20,549 bases of DNA from Treponema sp. (GTDB lineage: Bacteria > Spirochaetota > Spirochaetia > Treponematales > Breznakiellaceae): assembly GCA_031263265.1 (NCBI GenBank), contig JAISGE010000076.1:1-20549 (forward strand), given 5' to 3'. The notes beneath the pieces were generated by a model. It did no database searches. It was not told the origin of the DNA and was given only the letters and a program-made list of their open reading frames with translations. The translations under genes and the position numbers were made by a program. Below, in pieces: positions 1-7,116 of this stretch (the first letter of the stretch is position 1; each line of letters begins with the position of its first letter).

Positions 1-1047
1 CACCGTAAAGGTTGTGCCTTTACCAGGTCTGCTCATAACGCTTATCTCTGCGCCTGAAATATCTATCACCTTTTTCACCAAAGCAAGCCCCAGACCGTTG
101 CCTTCCTGGGAATGGGAACGGTCCCCCTGATAGAACTTGTCGAATATATGTTTTTGCGTTTCTTCGTCCATGCCGCATCCTGAATCGCGTATCCGCACCA
201 CCGCAAAGCCGGCAAATCTTTTTAAGGTCAATGAGATAGAACCGCCGGGGGCGGTAAATTTTATTGCGTTGAATATAAGGTTGTTCCAGACTATTTCCAG
301 CATACTTTCATCATAGCAGACGGTAAGCTCATCAAGGTCGGCGTCAAAGCTGATGTTTTTCCGCTCCCAGAGATCTTCCAAGGCAAGAGCGCAGCGGCGG
401 AGCTGTTCGCTTATATCAAAAGGAACGGCGGAAGCCGGTATTTCCTGATGTTCCAGTTTGTTCAAATTGAGGATATTGGTTACCAGGGCGGAAAGTTTTT
501 GGGAAGACGCGATGATGGTTTTGATGTATTCATCCCGTTCTTCCGGCCTCAGGGTTTCGCCCTGAAGCGCCGAGGCGTAATTTTGGATAACTGCAAGGGG
601 CGTCTTGATTTCATGGGAAACGTTTGCGATAAAATCATCTTTCAGCAATTCGATACTTTCAAGTTCTTCCACCATCGTATTAAAGTCATCAAACATGACC
701 TCCACAAAATCTTTTTTTCCGTCTTTGCGGACCGGCGCGATGCGGATAGAAAAATCTCCCCGGGCGATTTTCTTTGCCGCCTCACTCAGCCGCCTCATCG
801 GACGGTTCCATGATACGTGGCGTACCGCCGCGGTAAGGAACATTACCAGCGCAGCCGTAATAAACACATAGCCCATAAGGACATTTATTACCAGTTGGAC
901 ATTGCTTTCTACCATTCCCCGGTTTACAAATTCCACATAAATCGTCATGTGAAGCCCGTTTACCGCCGCCACCACGAAGAACAGCAAAAAGTATTCTTTT
1001 ATCGACATATACCCGGCGTTGATCCTTGGGTCCTTTTCTGCCTTCAC
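1..1047 (-). CDS. Sensor histidine kinase, 3' end beyond the window
   Basis: Membrane sensor kinase that would autophosphorylate on His and pass the phosphate to the adjoining response regulator. I read 349 uninterrupted codons from a GTG at 1047 to the window edge. Hydrophobic segments lie at about residues 18-38 and 51-75, followed by a HAMP-like linker at about 75-130. A HisKA box FIANVSHEIKTPLAVI contains phosphoacceptor His145. The HATPase parts follow: N box around 253-264 (WNNLIFNAIKF), G1 DSGCGMD at 288-294, F box FDKFYQGDRSH and G2 GNGLGLALVK at 317-326. The GTG start overlaps the regulator's TGA as GTGA, with AAGGCGG about 7 nt upstream, so translation is probably coupled. The short loop between the membrane segments leaves little room for a periplasmic ligand domain. 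The class is secure; the stimulus is unknown, though the boxes in the shared promoter hint at phosphate. Only the last part of the ATPase domain is missing. Confidence 0.93.
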   Translation of the reverse strand, partial: MKAEKDPRINAGYMSIKEYFLLFFVVAAVNGLHMTIYVEFVNRGMVESNVQLVINVLMGYVFITAALVMFLTAAVRHVSWNRPMRRLSEAAKKIARGDFSIRIAPVRKDGKKDFVEVMFDDFNTMVEELESIELLKDDFIANVSHEIKTPLAVIQNYASALQGETLRPEERDEYIKTIIASSQKLSALVTNILNLNKLEHQEIPASAVPFDISEQLRRCALALEDLWERKNISFDADLDELTVCYDESMLEIVWNNLIFNAIKFTAPGGSISLTLKRFAGFAVVRIRDSGCGMDEETQKHIFDKFYQGDRSHSQEGNGLGLALVKKVIDISGAEISVMSRPGKGTTFTV

Positions 1048-1715
1048 TTCAACACCGCCTTGTAACCCAGCCCGTGAACGGTAACAATTTCAAAATCCTT
1101 ACAGGCGGCAAATTTTTCCCGCAGTTTGGTAATATACACATCTACGGTGCGGGGCGTGCTTTCGCTTTCCGTACCCCAAAAGTCGTCCATAAGCTGGTTC
1201 CGGGTAAAGGTCTTTTTGGGGTAGGACAGAAGTTTGAACAGCACGTTGAATTCCCTGACGGTAACGGGTATTTCCTCCTCCGCCACCGCTGCGGTCATCT
1301 CGTCGGCATTGAGGACCAGGCTTCCGGCGGTAAGTTTCTTTTCGTTGGCGATATGTGCCCGCCGTAAAAGCGCCCCTACCCGCAGGGCCAGTTCGTCTAG
1401 ATCAACGGGCTTGACCATGTAATCATCAATGCCAATACGAAAGCCCTTCTGCTTCGAGCCAATGTCATCCCTAGCGGTGATAAAGAGGATGGGTATCATT
1501 TTATCCTGTTCCCGTACCATGGCGGCAAATTTGAACCCGTCCACTTCCGGCATCATAATATCAGAAATAATGAGGTCGATAATGGTATCTACCATGCGGT
1601 CAAAGGCTTCTACCGCGGAAACGCAGCCAATGGTCCTGTAGCCCTGTTCGGCAAGGTGGACGCAGACTATGCGGTTTAGTTTGTCATCGTCCTCTACCAC
1701 CAGTATATTGATCAT
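1044..1715 (-). CDS. OmpR/PhoB-family response regulator
   Basis: A 223-residue two-component transcription factor. The receiver domain (about 1-118) shows the acidic pair D9/D10, phosphoacceptor D52 in SDIMMPEVDG, the switch Thr T80 in FITARD, and K102 in VKPVD. The C-terminal winged helix (about 128-223) ends in the usual TVDVYITKLREKF and GLGYKAV segments of the OmpR/PhoB class. The ATG at 1715 is preceded by the purine-rich GGGGGAG, which fixes the start. It is first in a two-gene operon with the histidine kinase, overlapping by 4 nt. A promoter just upstream carries TTTAACA repeats that this regulator could bind itself. The family is certain. The PhoP/PhoB subtype is only inferred from the repeats, and the regulated genes are unknown. 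Confidence 0.95.
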   Translation of the reverse strand: MINILVVEDDDKLNRIVCVHLAEQGYRTIGCVSAVEAFDRMVDTIIDLIISDIMMPEVDGFKFAAMVREQDKMIPILFITARDDIGSKQKGFRIGIDDYMVKPVDLDELALRVGALLRRAHIANEKKLTAGSLVLNADEMTAAVAEEEIPVTVREFNVLFKLLSYPKKTFTRNQLMDDFWGTESESTPRTVDVYITKLREKFAACKDFEIVTVHGLGYKAVLK

Positions 1716-1748
1716 GAGTTTCTCCCCCTATACCGGATTTTATCACCA

Positions 1749-1778
1749 ATTATAAAAAAGTTGTTAAAGATATGTTAA
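1749..1778 (-). promoter_or_regulatory. Promoter of the two-component operon with PhoP-like repeats
   Basis: On the minus strand a perfect TATAAT (1749-1754) lies 18 nt from TTAACA (1773-1778), a five-of-six match to the -35 consensus. TTTAACA occurs twice, at 1762-1768 and 1773-1779, exactly 11 bp apart, with a third partial copy (GTAACA) at 1780-1785. Bacillus PhoP binds TTAACA-type repeats with this spacing, and PhoB-type regulators generally use 11-bp repeats. Because the repeats overlap the -35 and spacer, the gene pair may be autoregulated. Confidence 0.65.
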
Positions 1779-1824
1779 ATGTTACCTGTATCGTGGGGAA
1801 GTGGGCATACCCTCCGCCTCTACC

Positions 1825-1915
1825 TTGCTATAGGCAGTGTGGGTTGGTCTCCGAAACCCGGAACCTTTACCCAATCTATTATCTTCGTACTTCAGCTTTA
1901 AATTCGCCATAGCAA
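1825..1915. repeat. Long-range inverted repeat upstream of the sigma-like gene
   Basis: TTGCTATAGGC at 1825-1835 is complementary to GCCATAGCAA at 1906-1915, giving 10 base pairs with one bulged A. The enclosed ~70 nt contain a smaller hairpin, GGGTT (1841-1845) with AACCC (1855-1859). The structure ends about 65 nt before the start codon at 1980, so it could be a structured leader of that gene or the remains of a small mobile repeat. I recognise no known riboswitch class. Confidence 0.4.
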
Positions 1916-1979
1916 TTAAATCAAATACCACCTGAGTTCCTTTATTATATATAAACCCTTATGAAACAAGGAGTATATT

Positions 1980-2834
1980 ATGCAGGAGCTCGTATATTTG
2001 AGTGAACTCTTGAATCAGTACACTCAAGGAGAGTTAGCGAAAAAAGAATTTGAAGGACGTATCTTTACGTTTATCCTTAAAAACCACCATCGGTTTCATC
2101 TCTTTGACTGGGACAAGGATACCTGTGCTGATTTTCTCAGTTGGTTCTATCCCCGGATGAGCCGGGCCATAGATACCTATAAGGATATTGGGGCCTCCTT
2201 TGAGGCCTATATCGGCTCCTTGGTGTATTGGTCTGCCCGGGAATACCGTTCCCGGCAAGCGGCTCATGACTTGACCGAATATGCCTTCTGGGAGGCCCGG
2301 GCAGAAGATATGAATTTCTGCGAAAGTGATCCAGTCTATTTAGAACCCCTGCCGGCTATTAAACCGGTTTCTAATCCCCGGCAGATCCTCATATTATTAC
2401 TCAAAACGTATTGCTTTTTATCTGATGATCATATTTCCCGGATTGCTCCGGCAATCGGCATAGAGAAAGCGCAACTCAGGCACCTTATCGACGAACTACG
2501 GAAACGGAGACTTGAACGAGATGAAGAACGCCGGGGACTTAATGAGCGAACCCAGTGTCAATACTACCGGTGTATTGTCTTTGAAAAAAAATTGGAAGCA
2601 GCCTTGGAAGGATCGATCCAATATGAAAAAATAAAAGGCCAGATGGAACGAGCCAAGACACGATACAAAACAATGAGAAAGCGATTAGCCTCTATGAGCC
2701 ATTACGCCACTAACCGGGAGATAGCCGAAGTTTTGGGTATTCCCAAGGGGACGGTTGACTCAAGTCTGTACGCCATAAAACGAAAAAACAAGCAGGCAAA
2801 CCCGGAATATGCAAACTCCAGGGTAAACGCCTAG
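1980..2834 (+). CDS. Sigma-70-like helix-turn-helix regulator
   Basis: A 284-residue soluble protein with no membrane segment. Residues about 45-90 (DFLSWFYPRMSRAIDTYKD, then ASFEAYIGSLVYWSAREY) resemble sigma region 2: a bundle with a conserved Y/D-rich helix and the aromatic stretch that melts promoters. Residues about 130-175 could form a middle helical domain (DDHISRIAPAIGIEKAQL). The C-terminus (about 243-270, TNREIAEVLGIPKGTVDSSL) reads as a region-4-type helix-turn-helix. The segment between is charged and probably coiled. The start is supported by AAGGAG 8 nt upstream. It stands alone, divergent from the two-component operon. It is either a divergent alternative sigma factor or a regulator derived from one. 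I recognise no named ortholog and no adjacent anti-sigma gene, so the function is inferred from fold-like motifs only. Confidence 0.6.
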   Translation: MQELVYLSELLNQYTQGELAKKEFEGRIFTFILKNHHRFHLFDWDKDTCADFLSWFYPRMSRAIDTYKDIGASFEAYIGSLVYWSAREYRSRQAAHDLTEYAFWEARAEDMNFCESDPVYLEPLPAIKPVSNPRQILILLLKTYCFLSDDHISRIAPAIGIEKAQLRHLIDELRKRRLERDEERRGLNERTQCQYYRCIVFEKKLEAALEGSIQYEKIKGQMERAKTRYKTMRKRLASMSHYATNREIAEVLGIPKGTVDSSLYAIKRKNKQANPEYANSRVNA

Positions 2835-2905
2835 TCCATTTCCAGCGTGTTTAGGGAATAGGAAATCCCAAGACGCTTCCTCAAAAATTTGCTGCAACCC
2901 CTTGT

Positions 2906-3652
2906 ATGAAGGGGGGTCAAACAAGAACGAGGGTATATGAGCTTATGACATTGTTATCTAATGGGATGAAACCAGAACAGGCAATACGATTGTATCCTAT
3001 TCCTAAGCCGCTTCCATTTCAAACCCCTGGCGAGGAAATTGCCAATGGGATATTACACGGATTGGGCGCGCTTTTGGCTGTTGCTGGTTTAGTGTTATTG
3101 GTGCTTAGGGCCAAGGGACAATTGGGAGGAGCCGGCGGCGGCATGGTAGCGCTCTGTTCTTATAGTATCTTCATGGCGACCATGATTACCATGTTTCTTA
3201 CCTCAACCTTGTACCATGCTATCCAGCATGAAGGGGCAAAACGTATTTTCCGCATCTTCGATCATTCCGCGATCTACCTGCTGATCGCAGGAACCTACAC
3301 CCCATTTTGCCTCCTCGCCTTGAACGGCCTCTGGGGTTGGCTCTGTTTTGGTATTGAATGGACCTTGGCCATAACCGGCATTATCCTTCACGCGGTTAAT
3401 TGCAAGGTTTTACGGAAACTAGAACGATGGGTGTATATCGGGATGGGATGGGCTGTGGTGATGTTTGGCTCCCGTTTGGCAAAGGCCATTCCTATTGCAA
3501 GTCTGGTGTTCCTTTTGGGAGGTGGACTGGCCTATACCCTGGGAGTCATCTGGTACAGTAAGCCTACCCGCCGGGGCGCGCATGTTACCTGGCATATATT
3601 TGTTTTGGTTGGAGCGATTGCCCATTGGTGGTCTATCTGGCTTATGAGTTGA
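2906..3652 (+). CDS. Hemolysin III family (PAQR-like) membrane protein
   Basis: Integral inner-membrane protein of the HlyIII/YqfA family, related to PAQR receptors and thought to be a metal-dependent hydrolase; true hemolysis is doubtful for most members. About seven hydrophobic helices are visible from residue 47 onward. The hallmarks are present: EEIANGILHGLGA before helix 1, the TSTLYHA segment after helix 2, FDHSAIYLLIAGTYTPF, and the C-terminal His pair in HVTWHIFVLVGAIAHWW, which supply the predicted metal ligands. The extra N-terminal ~40 residues are soluble. The first ATG (2906) has no clear ribosome site; the ATG at 2945 has GAGGG 11 nt upstream and may be the true start, which would shorten the protein by 13 residues. 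It lies 71 nt after the sigma-like gene in the same direction, possibly co-transcribed. Family call is strong; physiological role unknown. Confidence 0.88.
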   Translation: MKGGQTRTRVYELMTLLSNGMKPEQAIRLYPIPKPLPFQTPGEEIANGILHGLGALLAVAGLVLLVLRAKGQLGGAGGGMVALCSYSIFMATMITMFLTSTLYHAIQHEGAKRIFRIFDHSAIYLLIAGTYTPFCLLALNGLWGWLCFGIEWTLAITGIILHAVNCKVLRKLERWVYIGMGWAVVMFGSRLAKAIPIASLVFLLGGGLAYTLGVIWYSKPTRRGAHVTWHIFVLVGAIAHWWSIWLMS

Positions 3653-3717
3653 GGGTACTGCCGGGGGTTTATTCCTGGCGCCTTTCACAAATCGCTTACA
3701 TAACGTATAGTTTGTTA

Positions 3718-3760
3718 CAAGAGTCAGTTTCAAAACTCGGTTGGTTTTGACTGGCTCTTG
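3718..3760 (+). terminator. Strong hairpin between the hemolysin III and hexokinase genes
   Basis: CAAGAGTCAG (3718-3727) pairs with CTGGCTCTTG (3751-3760), with one G-U. After a small bulge, CAAAAC (3731-3736) pairs with GTTTTG (3744-3749) around a 7-nt loop. This gives about 16 pairs. No U tract follows on either strand, so it is not a standard Rho-independent terminator. It may be a processing or stability element at the end of the upstream transcript. Confidence 0.45.
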
Positions 3761-3835
3761 CAGTTTCTGAGGTTCTTCGCTAAAGCCTGTGGACATGAGT
3801 CCGATGTAACTGCATTCTTTAAAATGAGGTAATCC

Positions 3836-5164
3836 ATGAGTTCATCAGAAAAATTTGATCCCCATGCCTTGACTGACTTTGCCCGGTATTATGGTTTCCA
3901 TTATGCGCTGATCGATCCCCTTGGCTTGGTACAGGATGTCTTGATTGATATGGAACGCGGACTACGAGGGCAACGTTCAAGTCTCCCCATGATCCCCGCC
4001 TATATCAGTCCGGTTTCCCGGGTTCCTCCGGGAAAAACCGTGATTGCCCTGGATGCCGGGGGAACCAATCTCCGGGCCGCGTTGGTTCGTTTTGACGATC
4101 AAGGAAAAGCACTCGCCCAGAGCAGTGAGAAACTCCCTATGCCCGGTACCTATGGACGAGTAAGTGCTGAGCAGTTTTTCGACAAAATAGCCGAAGTAAC
4201 CGCACCGCTCATTGAAAAAGCCCCTGACGTAGAAGGCATAGGGTTCACGTTCTCCTATCCTATGGAAATAATTAAAGATGCAGACGGTATACTCCTTGGG
4301 TTCAGTAAGGAAGTGGATGCCCCCGAAGTGATCGGGAAATCTATAGGTCACGGGCTCAGGGAGGCCTTGGCCCGTCGGAAGATCAAAGCGCCCAAGCAGA
4401 TTGTACTCTTAAACGATACCGTAGCGACCCTGCTTTCAGGCCTCGCTTCTATTCCTCTCCAGGGAGGCCACGGCCCAGTGGTAGGTTTAATTTTGGGAAC
4501 CGGTATTAATACGGCATATCCTGAAACGAGCATCCCTAAGATAGGCTTTGCATCGGTCTCGGCTCCCCAAATCGTTGTATGTGAAACCGGAACCTTTGCC
4601 CACCGGTATATGGGGATTCTTGACCGGGAATACGACGCTACCACTAAGAATCCCGGAGTCTATACCCTGGAAAAAGCCACTGCAGGGGCGTATCTGGGTC
4701 CCCTTACCTTCCATATTCTCAAACAGGCCATACGGGATGGCTTACTGCGGTTCAAAAAATCCGAGGAGTTTCTTGCATGGCCTACCGTGCAGACCAAGGA
4801 CTTAAACGCTTTTATGCAGGCTCCCTTGGCAGGGAAAGGTCCCATAGGAGAGCTTTTTGGTGCAGATGAAGGGGCCGGCATCGCTACCTTGGTGTATCTC
4901 ACCTCAATGGTAACCGAACGGGCAGCCTGTTTTTCTGCTGCTATGGTGGCTGCCGTGGTAGAACGGGTTGGAGGATACGATCCCTTTGCGCCGGTCCGTA
5001 TTGCGGTGGAAGGTACCACGTACCTGGTTTATCAGGGGATGCGGACTGCCCTTGAATCCTACTTGCATACTATGTTGGTATCCGGGAAAAAGCGTTTCTA
5101 TGTGATATCTCCGGTAGAGCAAGCGTCCCTTTTTGGCGCTGCAGTAGCTGCCTTATCGCAATAA
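3836..5164 (+). CDS. Hexokinase (eukaryotic-type family)
   Basis: A cytoplasmic 442-residue ATP-dependent kinase that would phosphorylate glucose or related hexoses at C6, feeding glycolysis. It belongs to the hexokinase family of eukaryotes, also found in spirochaetes and Bacteroidetes, and not to the bacterial ROK glucokinases. Visible motifs are the phosphate-1 loop LDAGGTNLRAAL (72-83), FTFSYP (137-142), the sugar-binding and catalytic NDTVATLL with Asp194 as likely base, GLILGTGINTAY (217-228), and Glu250 in the CETGTF segment. A glycine-rich adenosine site, EGTTYL, and the SLFGAAVAAL tail follow. The length fits the single-domain form. GAGGTAA a few bases upstream fixes the ATG. It follows the hemolysin III gene by 183 nt and seems to be its own unit. 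Substrate range within hexoses cannot be told from sequence. Confidence 0.94.
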   Translation: MSSSEKFDPHALTDFARYYGFHYALIDPLGLVQDVLIDMERGLRGQRSSLPMIPAYISPVSRVPPGKTVIALDAGGTNLRAALVRFDDQGKALAQSSEKLPMPGTYGRVSAEQFFDKIAEVTAPLIEKAPDVEGIGFTFSYPMEIIKDADGILLGFSKEVDAPEVIGKSIGHGLREALARRKIKAPKQIVLLNDTVATLLSGLASIPLQGGHGPVVGLILGTGINTAYPETSIPKIGFASVSAPQIVVCETGTFAHRYMGILDREYDATTKNPGVYTLEKATAGAYLGPLTFHILKQAIRDGLLRFKKSEEFLAWPTVQTKDLNAFMQAPLAGKGPIGELFGADEGAGIATLVYLTSMVTERAACFSAAMVAAVVERVGGYDPFAPVRIAVEGTTYLVYQGMRTALESYLHTMLVSGKKRFYVISPVEQASLFGAAVAALSQ

Positions 5165-5221
5165 GAGGAACCACGAGCAAGTAGAAGAACCAGCTTGCCT
5201 AAGAACGTCTGCAGAGATCTG

Positions 5222-5249
5222 AGGGGTTTGCAACCCTACGCAAATCCCT
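5222..5249 (+). terminator. Hairpin downstream of hexokinase
   Basis: AGGGGTTTGC (5222-5231) pairs with GCAAATCCCT (5240-5249) around an 8-nt loop: ten pairs including one G-U. It lies 57 nt after the hexokinase stop. No T run follows, so intrinsic termination would be weak. It may instead mark the edge of the transposon-derived patch that begins here. Confidence 0.4.
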
Positions 5250-5272
5250 AGTACCCGGTAACAACAAATACT

Positions 5273-5341
5273 TTACTCAATAATCTCCGGATAGAGCCGC
5301 TTGAGTTTAGTACGGGCATCGGTTGCGGTGAACTGCCATTC
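5273..5341 (-). pseudogene. Remnant of IS630-type transposase C-terminus
   Basis: Read on the minus strand, this short stretch encodes EWQFTATDARTKLKRLYPEI followed by IE and a TAA. The W-x-FT-x-x-DAR-x-KLK-x-LYP signature is, from memory, the characteristic C-terminal tail of many IS630-family DDE transposases. The codon just before the fragment is a stop (5342-5344), so nothing upstream remains in frame and the element is only a scrap. It shows that a transposon once sat between the hexokinase gene and the AT-rich gene. From here to 5424 I see no further gene. Confidence 0.6.
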
Positions 5342-5424
5342 TTACAACGACGAGAAAGTGAGACTGCTCTATCTTCCACCGCTGCAAATAATATCCCCCA
5401 TAGACGCAGGCGCGCCCTATTCTT

Positions 5425-5946
5425 TTACTTTATGGTTATATTTCCAAAAATTGCCTTCCCTACAATATACAATTCAGGTAATTCTTCATTTTCCCGGTTT
5501 ATTTCATTGGGTGAAAATATACCTGAAAATATGGGTACTGTTTTATTTATTATTTTTATGTTTTTTGATACTATTATTTCTGTTAATCCAAATATTGAAT
5601 TTACCTGTAACACCGTCTTTCCTTTAGGTAAATTATCCACTATTATTCGGTTTGTTCCAAATAAACTGATAAACTTTCCACCGCTCCCATTTATTGATTT
5701 TACATTTGTCGTCCTCCACGAAAACATGGATACATAGTTTTCCTTGGTTTTGGGCATCATTATTTCATTCTTTTCAATACTATTTTCTTGTATTATTTTT
5801 TCAATGATGCTTGCTTCCTTCTTTGTTTCTATTTTATTTATATATTCCAGAATACGTTCATATTCTTCCATGCTGATTATATTTTGGGAATATTGTTCAG
5901 ATAATTCTTTAGTCAATGTATCCTTTTCTTCGTCTATATTGAACAT
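5425..5946 (-). CDS. LiaF-like (DUF2154-type) protein, AT-rich
   Basis: A 173-residue protein with no predicted membrane segment. Residues about 5-45 (charged, ELSEQYSQNIISMEEYERIL) resemble the short helical DUF1707/SHOCT-type modules that regulate oligomerisation. The C-terminal half has the repeating beta pattern of the LiaF C-terminal domain: the FSWRTT segment, KFISLFGTNRIIVDNLPKG, then VNSIFGLTEIIVSKNIKI, and finally GKAIFGNITIK. LiaF proteins of Firmicutes restrain a cell-envelope stress sensor kinase, but the membrane half is missing here. The reading frame opens further upstream to 6039, but the ATG at 5946 has GAGG 5 nt upstream and a promoter just before it, so I place the start there. 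The gene is clearly more AT-rich than its neighbours and adjoins a transposase remnant, suggesting acquisition or relaxed selection. Role unknown. Confidence 0.7.
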   Translation of the reverse strand: MFNIDEEKDTLTKELSEQYSQNIISMEEYERILEYINKIETKKEASIIEKIIQENSIEKNEIMMPKTKENYVSMFSWRTTNVKSINGSGGKFISLFGTNRIIVDNLPKGKTVLQVNSIFGLTEIIVSKNIKIINKTVPIFSGIFSPNEINRENEELPELYIVGKAIFGNITIK

Positions 5947-5967
5947 ACGAACCTCAACTTGTGAGAA

Positions 5968-5996
5968 AGCATAATGGCTATAACATATTGTGTCAA
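5968..5996 (-). promoter_or_regulatory. Sigma-70-type promoter of the LiaF-like gene
   Basis: Minus-strand TTGACA (5991-5996) is a perfect -35, 17 nt from TATGCT (5968-5973), a four-of-six -10. The start codon lies about 22 nt beyond the -10, leaving a short leader with the GAGG ribosome site. The box begins with the same 10 bases, TTGACACAAT, as the tRNA-Thr promoter near the right end of the window. Confidence 0.65.
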
Positions 5997-6066
5997 CAAC
6001 TTCTTTAAAAATGAGGATTGGGAATACCCTGTTGACCAAGTTAGAGGATAAGCGCTATGTTCAAAT

Positions 6067-7080
6067 ATGCTTGGAGCTTCTGGAGATACCGATCCTCCGC
6101 CAACTGAGGATCAGAGACCTCAAGGCCGAATCCGAAGCCTACTGGTAATTGGTTGGTGTTTTTTGTTGGGGATATTGGTAGTAGCCAGCATCATCTTTAT
6201 CCGTATGCTGCTTTTACGTGCTGATGCCCCCTTAGTTCCAGAGGATGCCTCTGACTATCCCCAAGGCATGGCTCAAGAGTCCTTGATTCCTGAGCATGAG
6301 GTTTCTCCTGTTACGCAAGAACCAGCGGCAGGGGATAGCCCGCCTGAGGATCCGCTAGATACGGAAGGTCCTGGAGCGCCTTCTTACCAGCCCCCCCCAT
6401 CTCCACCTAAGGGGATACTTGGGTTTGTCATTGATGATGCGGGAAATAACCTGAAGGAATTAGAGCCTTTTCTGCGTTTTCCCGGTCCCCTTACCATTGC
6501 GGTCCTGCCAGGGCTTCCCTATTCTGTAGAAGCTGCCCGGCGTATACGAGCCTCAGGTAAGGAACTGTTCCTCCATCAGCCTATGGAAGCCTTGGGGGGG
6601 CAGAATCCCGGACCTGGAGCCATTTATGCGGGGATGCCTGCAGACACGATCCGGGCGGTGGTGAAAGCTAATCTAGCGGAAATAGGCCCTGTGGCAGGGA
6701 TGAATAATCATCAAGGTTCTAAGATAACCATGGATTCCCAGGCTATGGAGACCATCCTGAGAATATGCCATGAACAAGGGATATATTTTCTTGATTCCAG
6801 AACTATCGCCGATACCGTGGTACCGGATGTGGCAAAACGTTTGGGAATACCTATTGAGGAGCGGGATGTGTTTATCGACAATATTCAGGAAAAGTCAGCC
6901 ATGATCCAGTATGTGCAAGAGGGCCTTCGCAAAGCAGCGTGGAAGGGATCCGCAGTGCTGATAGGCCATGCCTGGTCACCTGAATTGGCCGCGCTCTTGG
7001 ATGACTTATATCCAGAACTGGTGAAACAAGGCTATTCCTTTGCTACCATATCCCGGCTCATACAGGACCCTTCTAAGTAA
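6067..7080 (+). CDS. Membrane-anchored divergent polysaccharide deacetylase
   Basis: A 337-residue protein of the divergent polysaccharide deacetylase family (YibQ-like, DUF610). Residues about 24-50 form one hydrophobic anchor with a basic residue before it. A Pro- and Glu-rich linker runs to about 115, and the NodB-like barrel fills the rest, presumably outside the inner membrane. Motifs present are the metal-site IDDAG (122-126), LHQPME with His170, GMNNHQGS (211-218), LDSRT (242-246), Asp267 near FIDN, and GHAW (300-303). These fit a metal-dependent carbohydrate or peptidoglycan deacetylase, but members are poorly characterised. The only usable in-frame start is the ATG at 6067, which has no ribosome site. 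A better-placed site serves a 16-codon overlapping frame starting at 6057. Its 5' region faces the LiaF-like gene across 120 nt. Confidence 0.85.
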   Translation: MLGASGDTDPPPTEDQRPQGRIRSLLVIGWCFLLGILVVASIIFIRMLLLRADAPLVPEDASDYPQGMAQESLIPEHEVSPVTQEPAAGDSPPEDPLDTEGPGAPSYQPPPSPPKGILGFVIDDAGNNLKELEPFLRFPGPLTIAVLPGLPYSVEAARRIRASGKELFLHQPMEALGGQNPGPGAIYAGMPADTIRAVVKANLAEIGPVAGMNNHQGSKITMDSQAMETILRICHEQGIYFLDSRTIADTVVPDVAKRLGIPIEERDVFIDNIQEKSAMIQYVQEGLRKAAWKGSAVLIGHAWSPELAALLDDLYPELVKQGYSFATISRLIQDPSK

Positions 7081-7116
7081 CCGGTTCCCTGCATGTACTT
7101 AATTTCCTCAGCTTAG

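Noticed and set aside
448..1367. Several plus-strand open frames over the histidine kinase and response regulator
   Set aside because: They are antisense to a clear two-component pair; the kinase itself starts with GTG and runs off the edge.
5345..5410. Minus-strand frame containing YYLQRWKIEQSHF, similar to a transposase motif
   Set aside because: The match is short, continues into unrelated sequence, and has no start or further motifs; too weak beside the clearer IS630-type tail.
6032..6061. TTGACC with an 18-nt spacer to TATGTT as promoter of the deacetylase gene
   Set aside because: Transcription would start at about 6069, after the first base of the only in-frame start codon at 6067.
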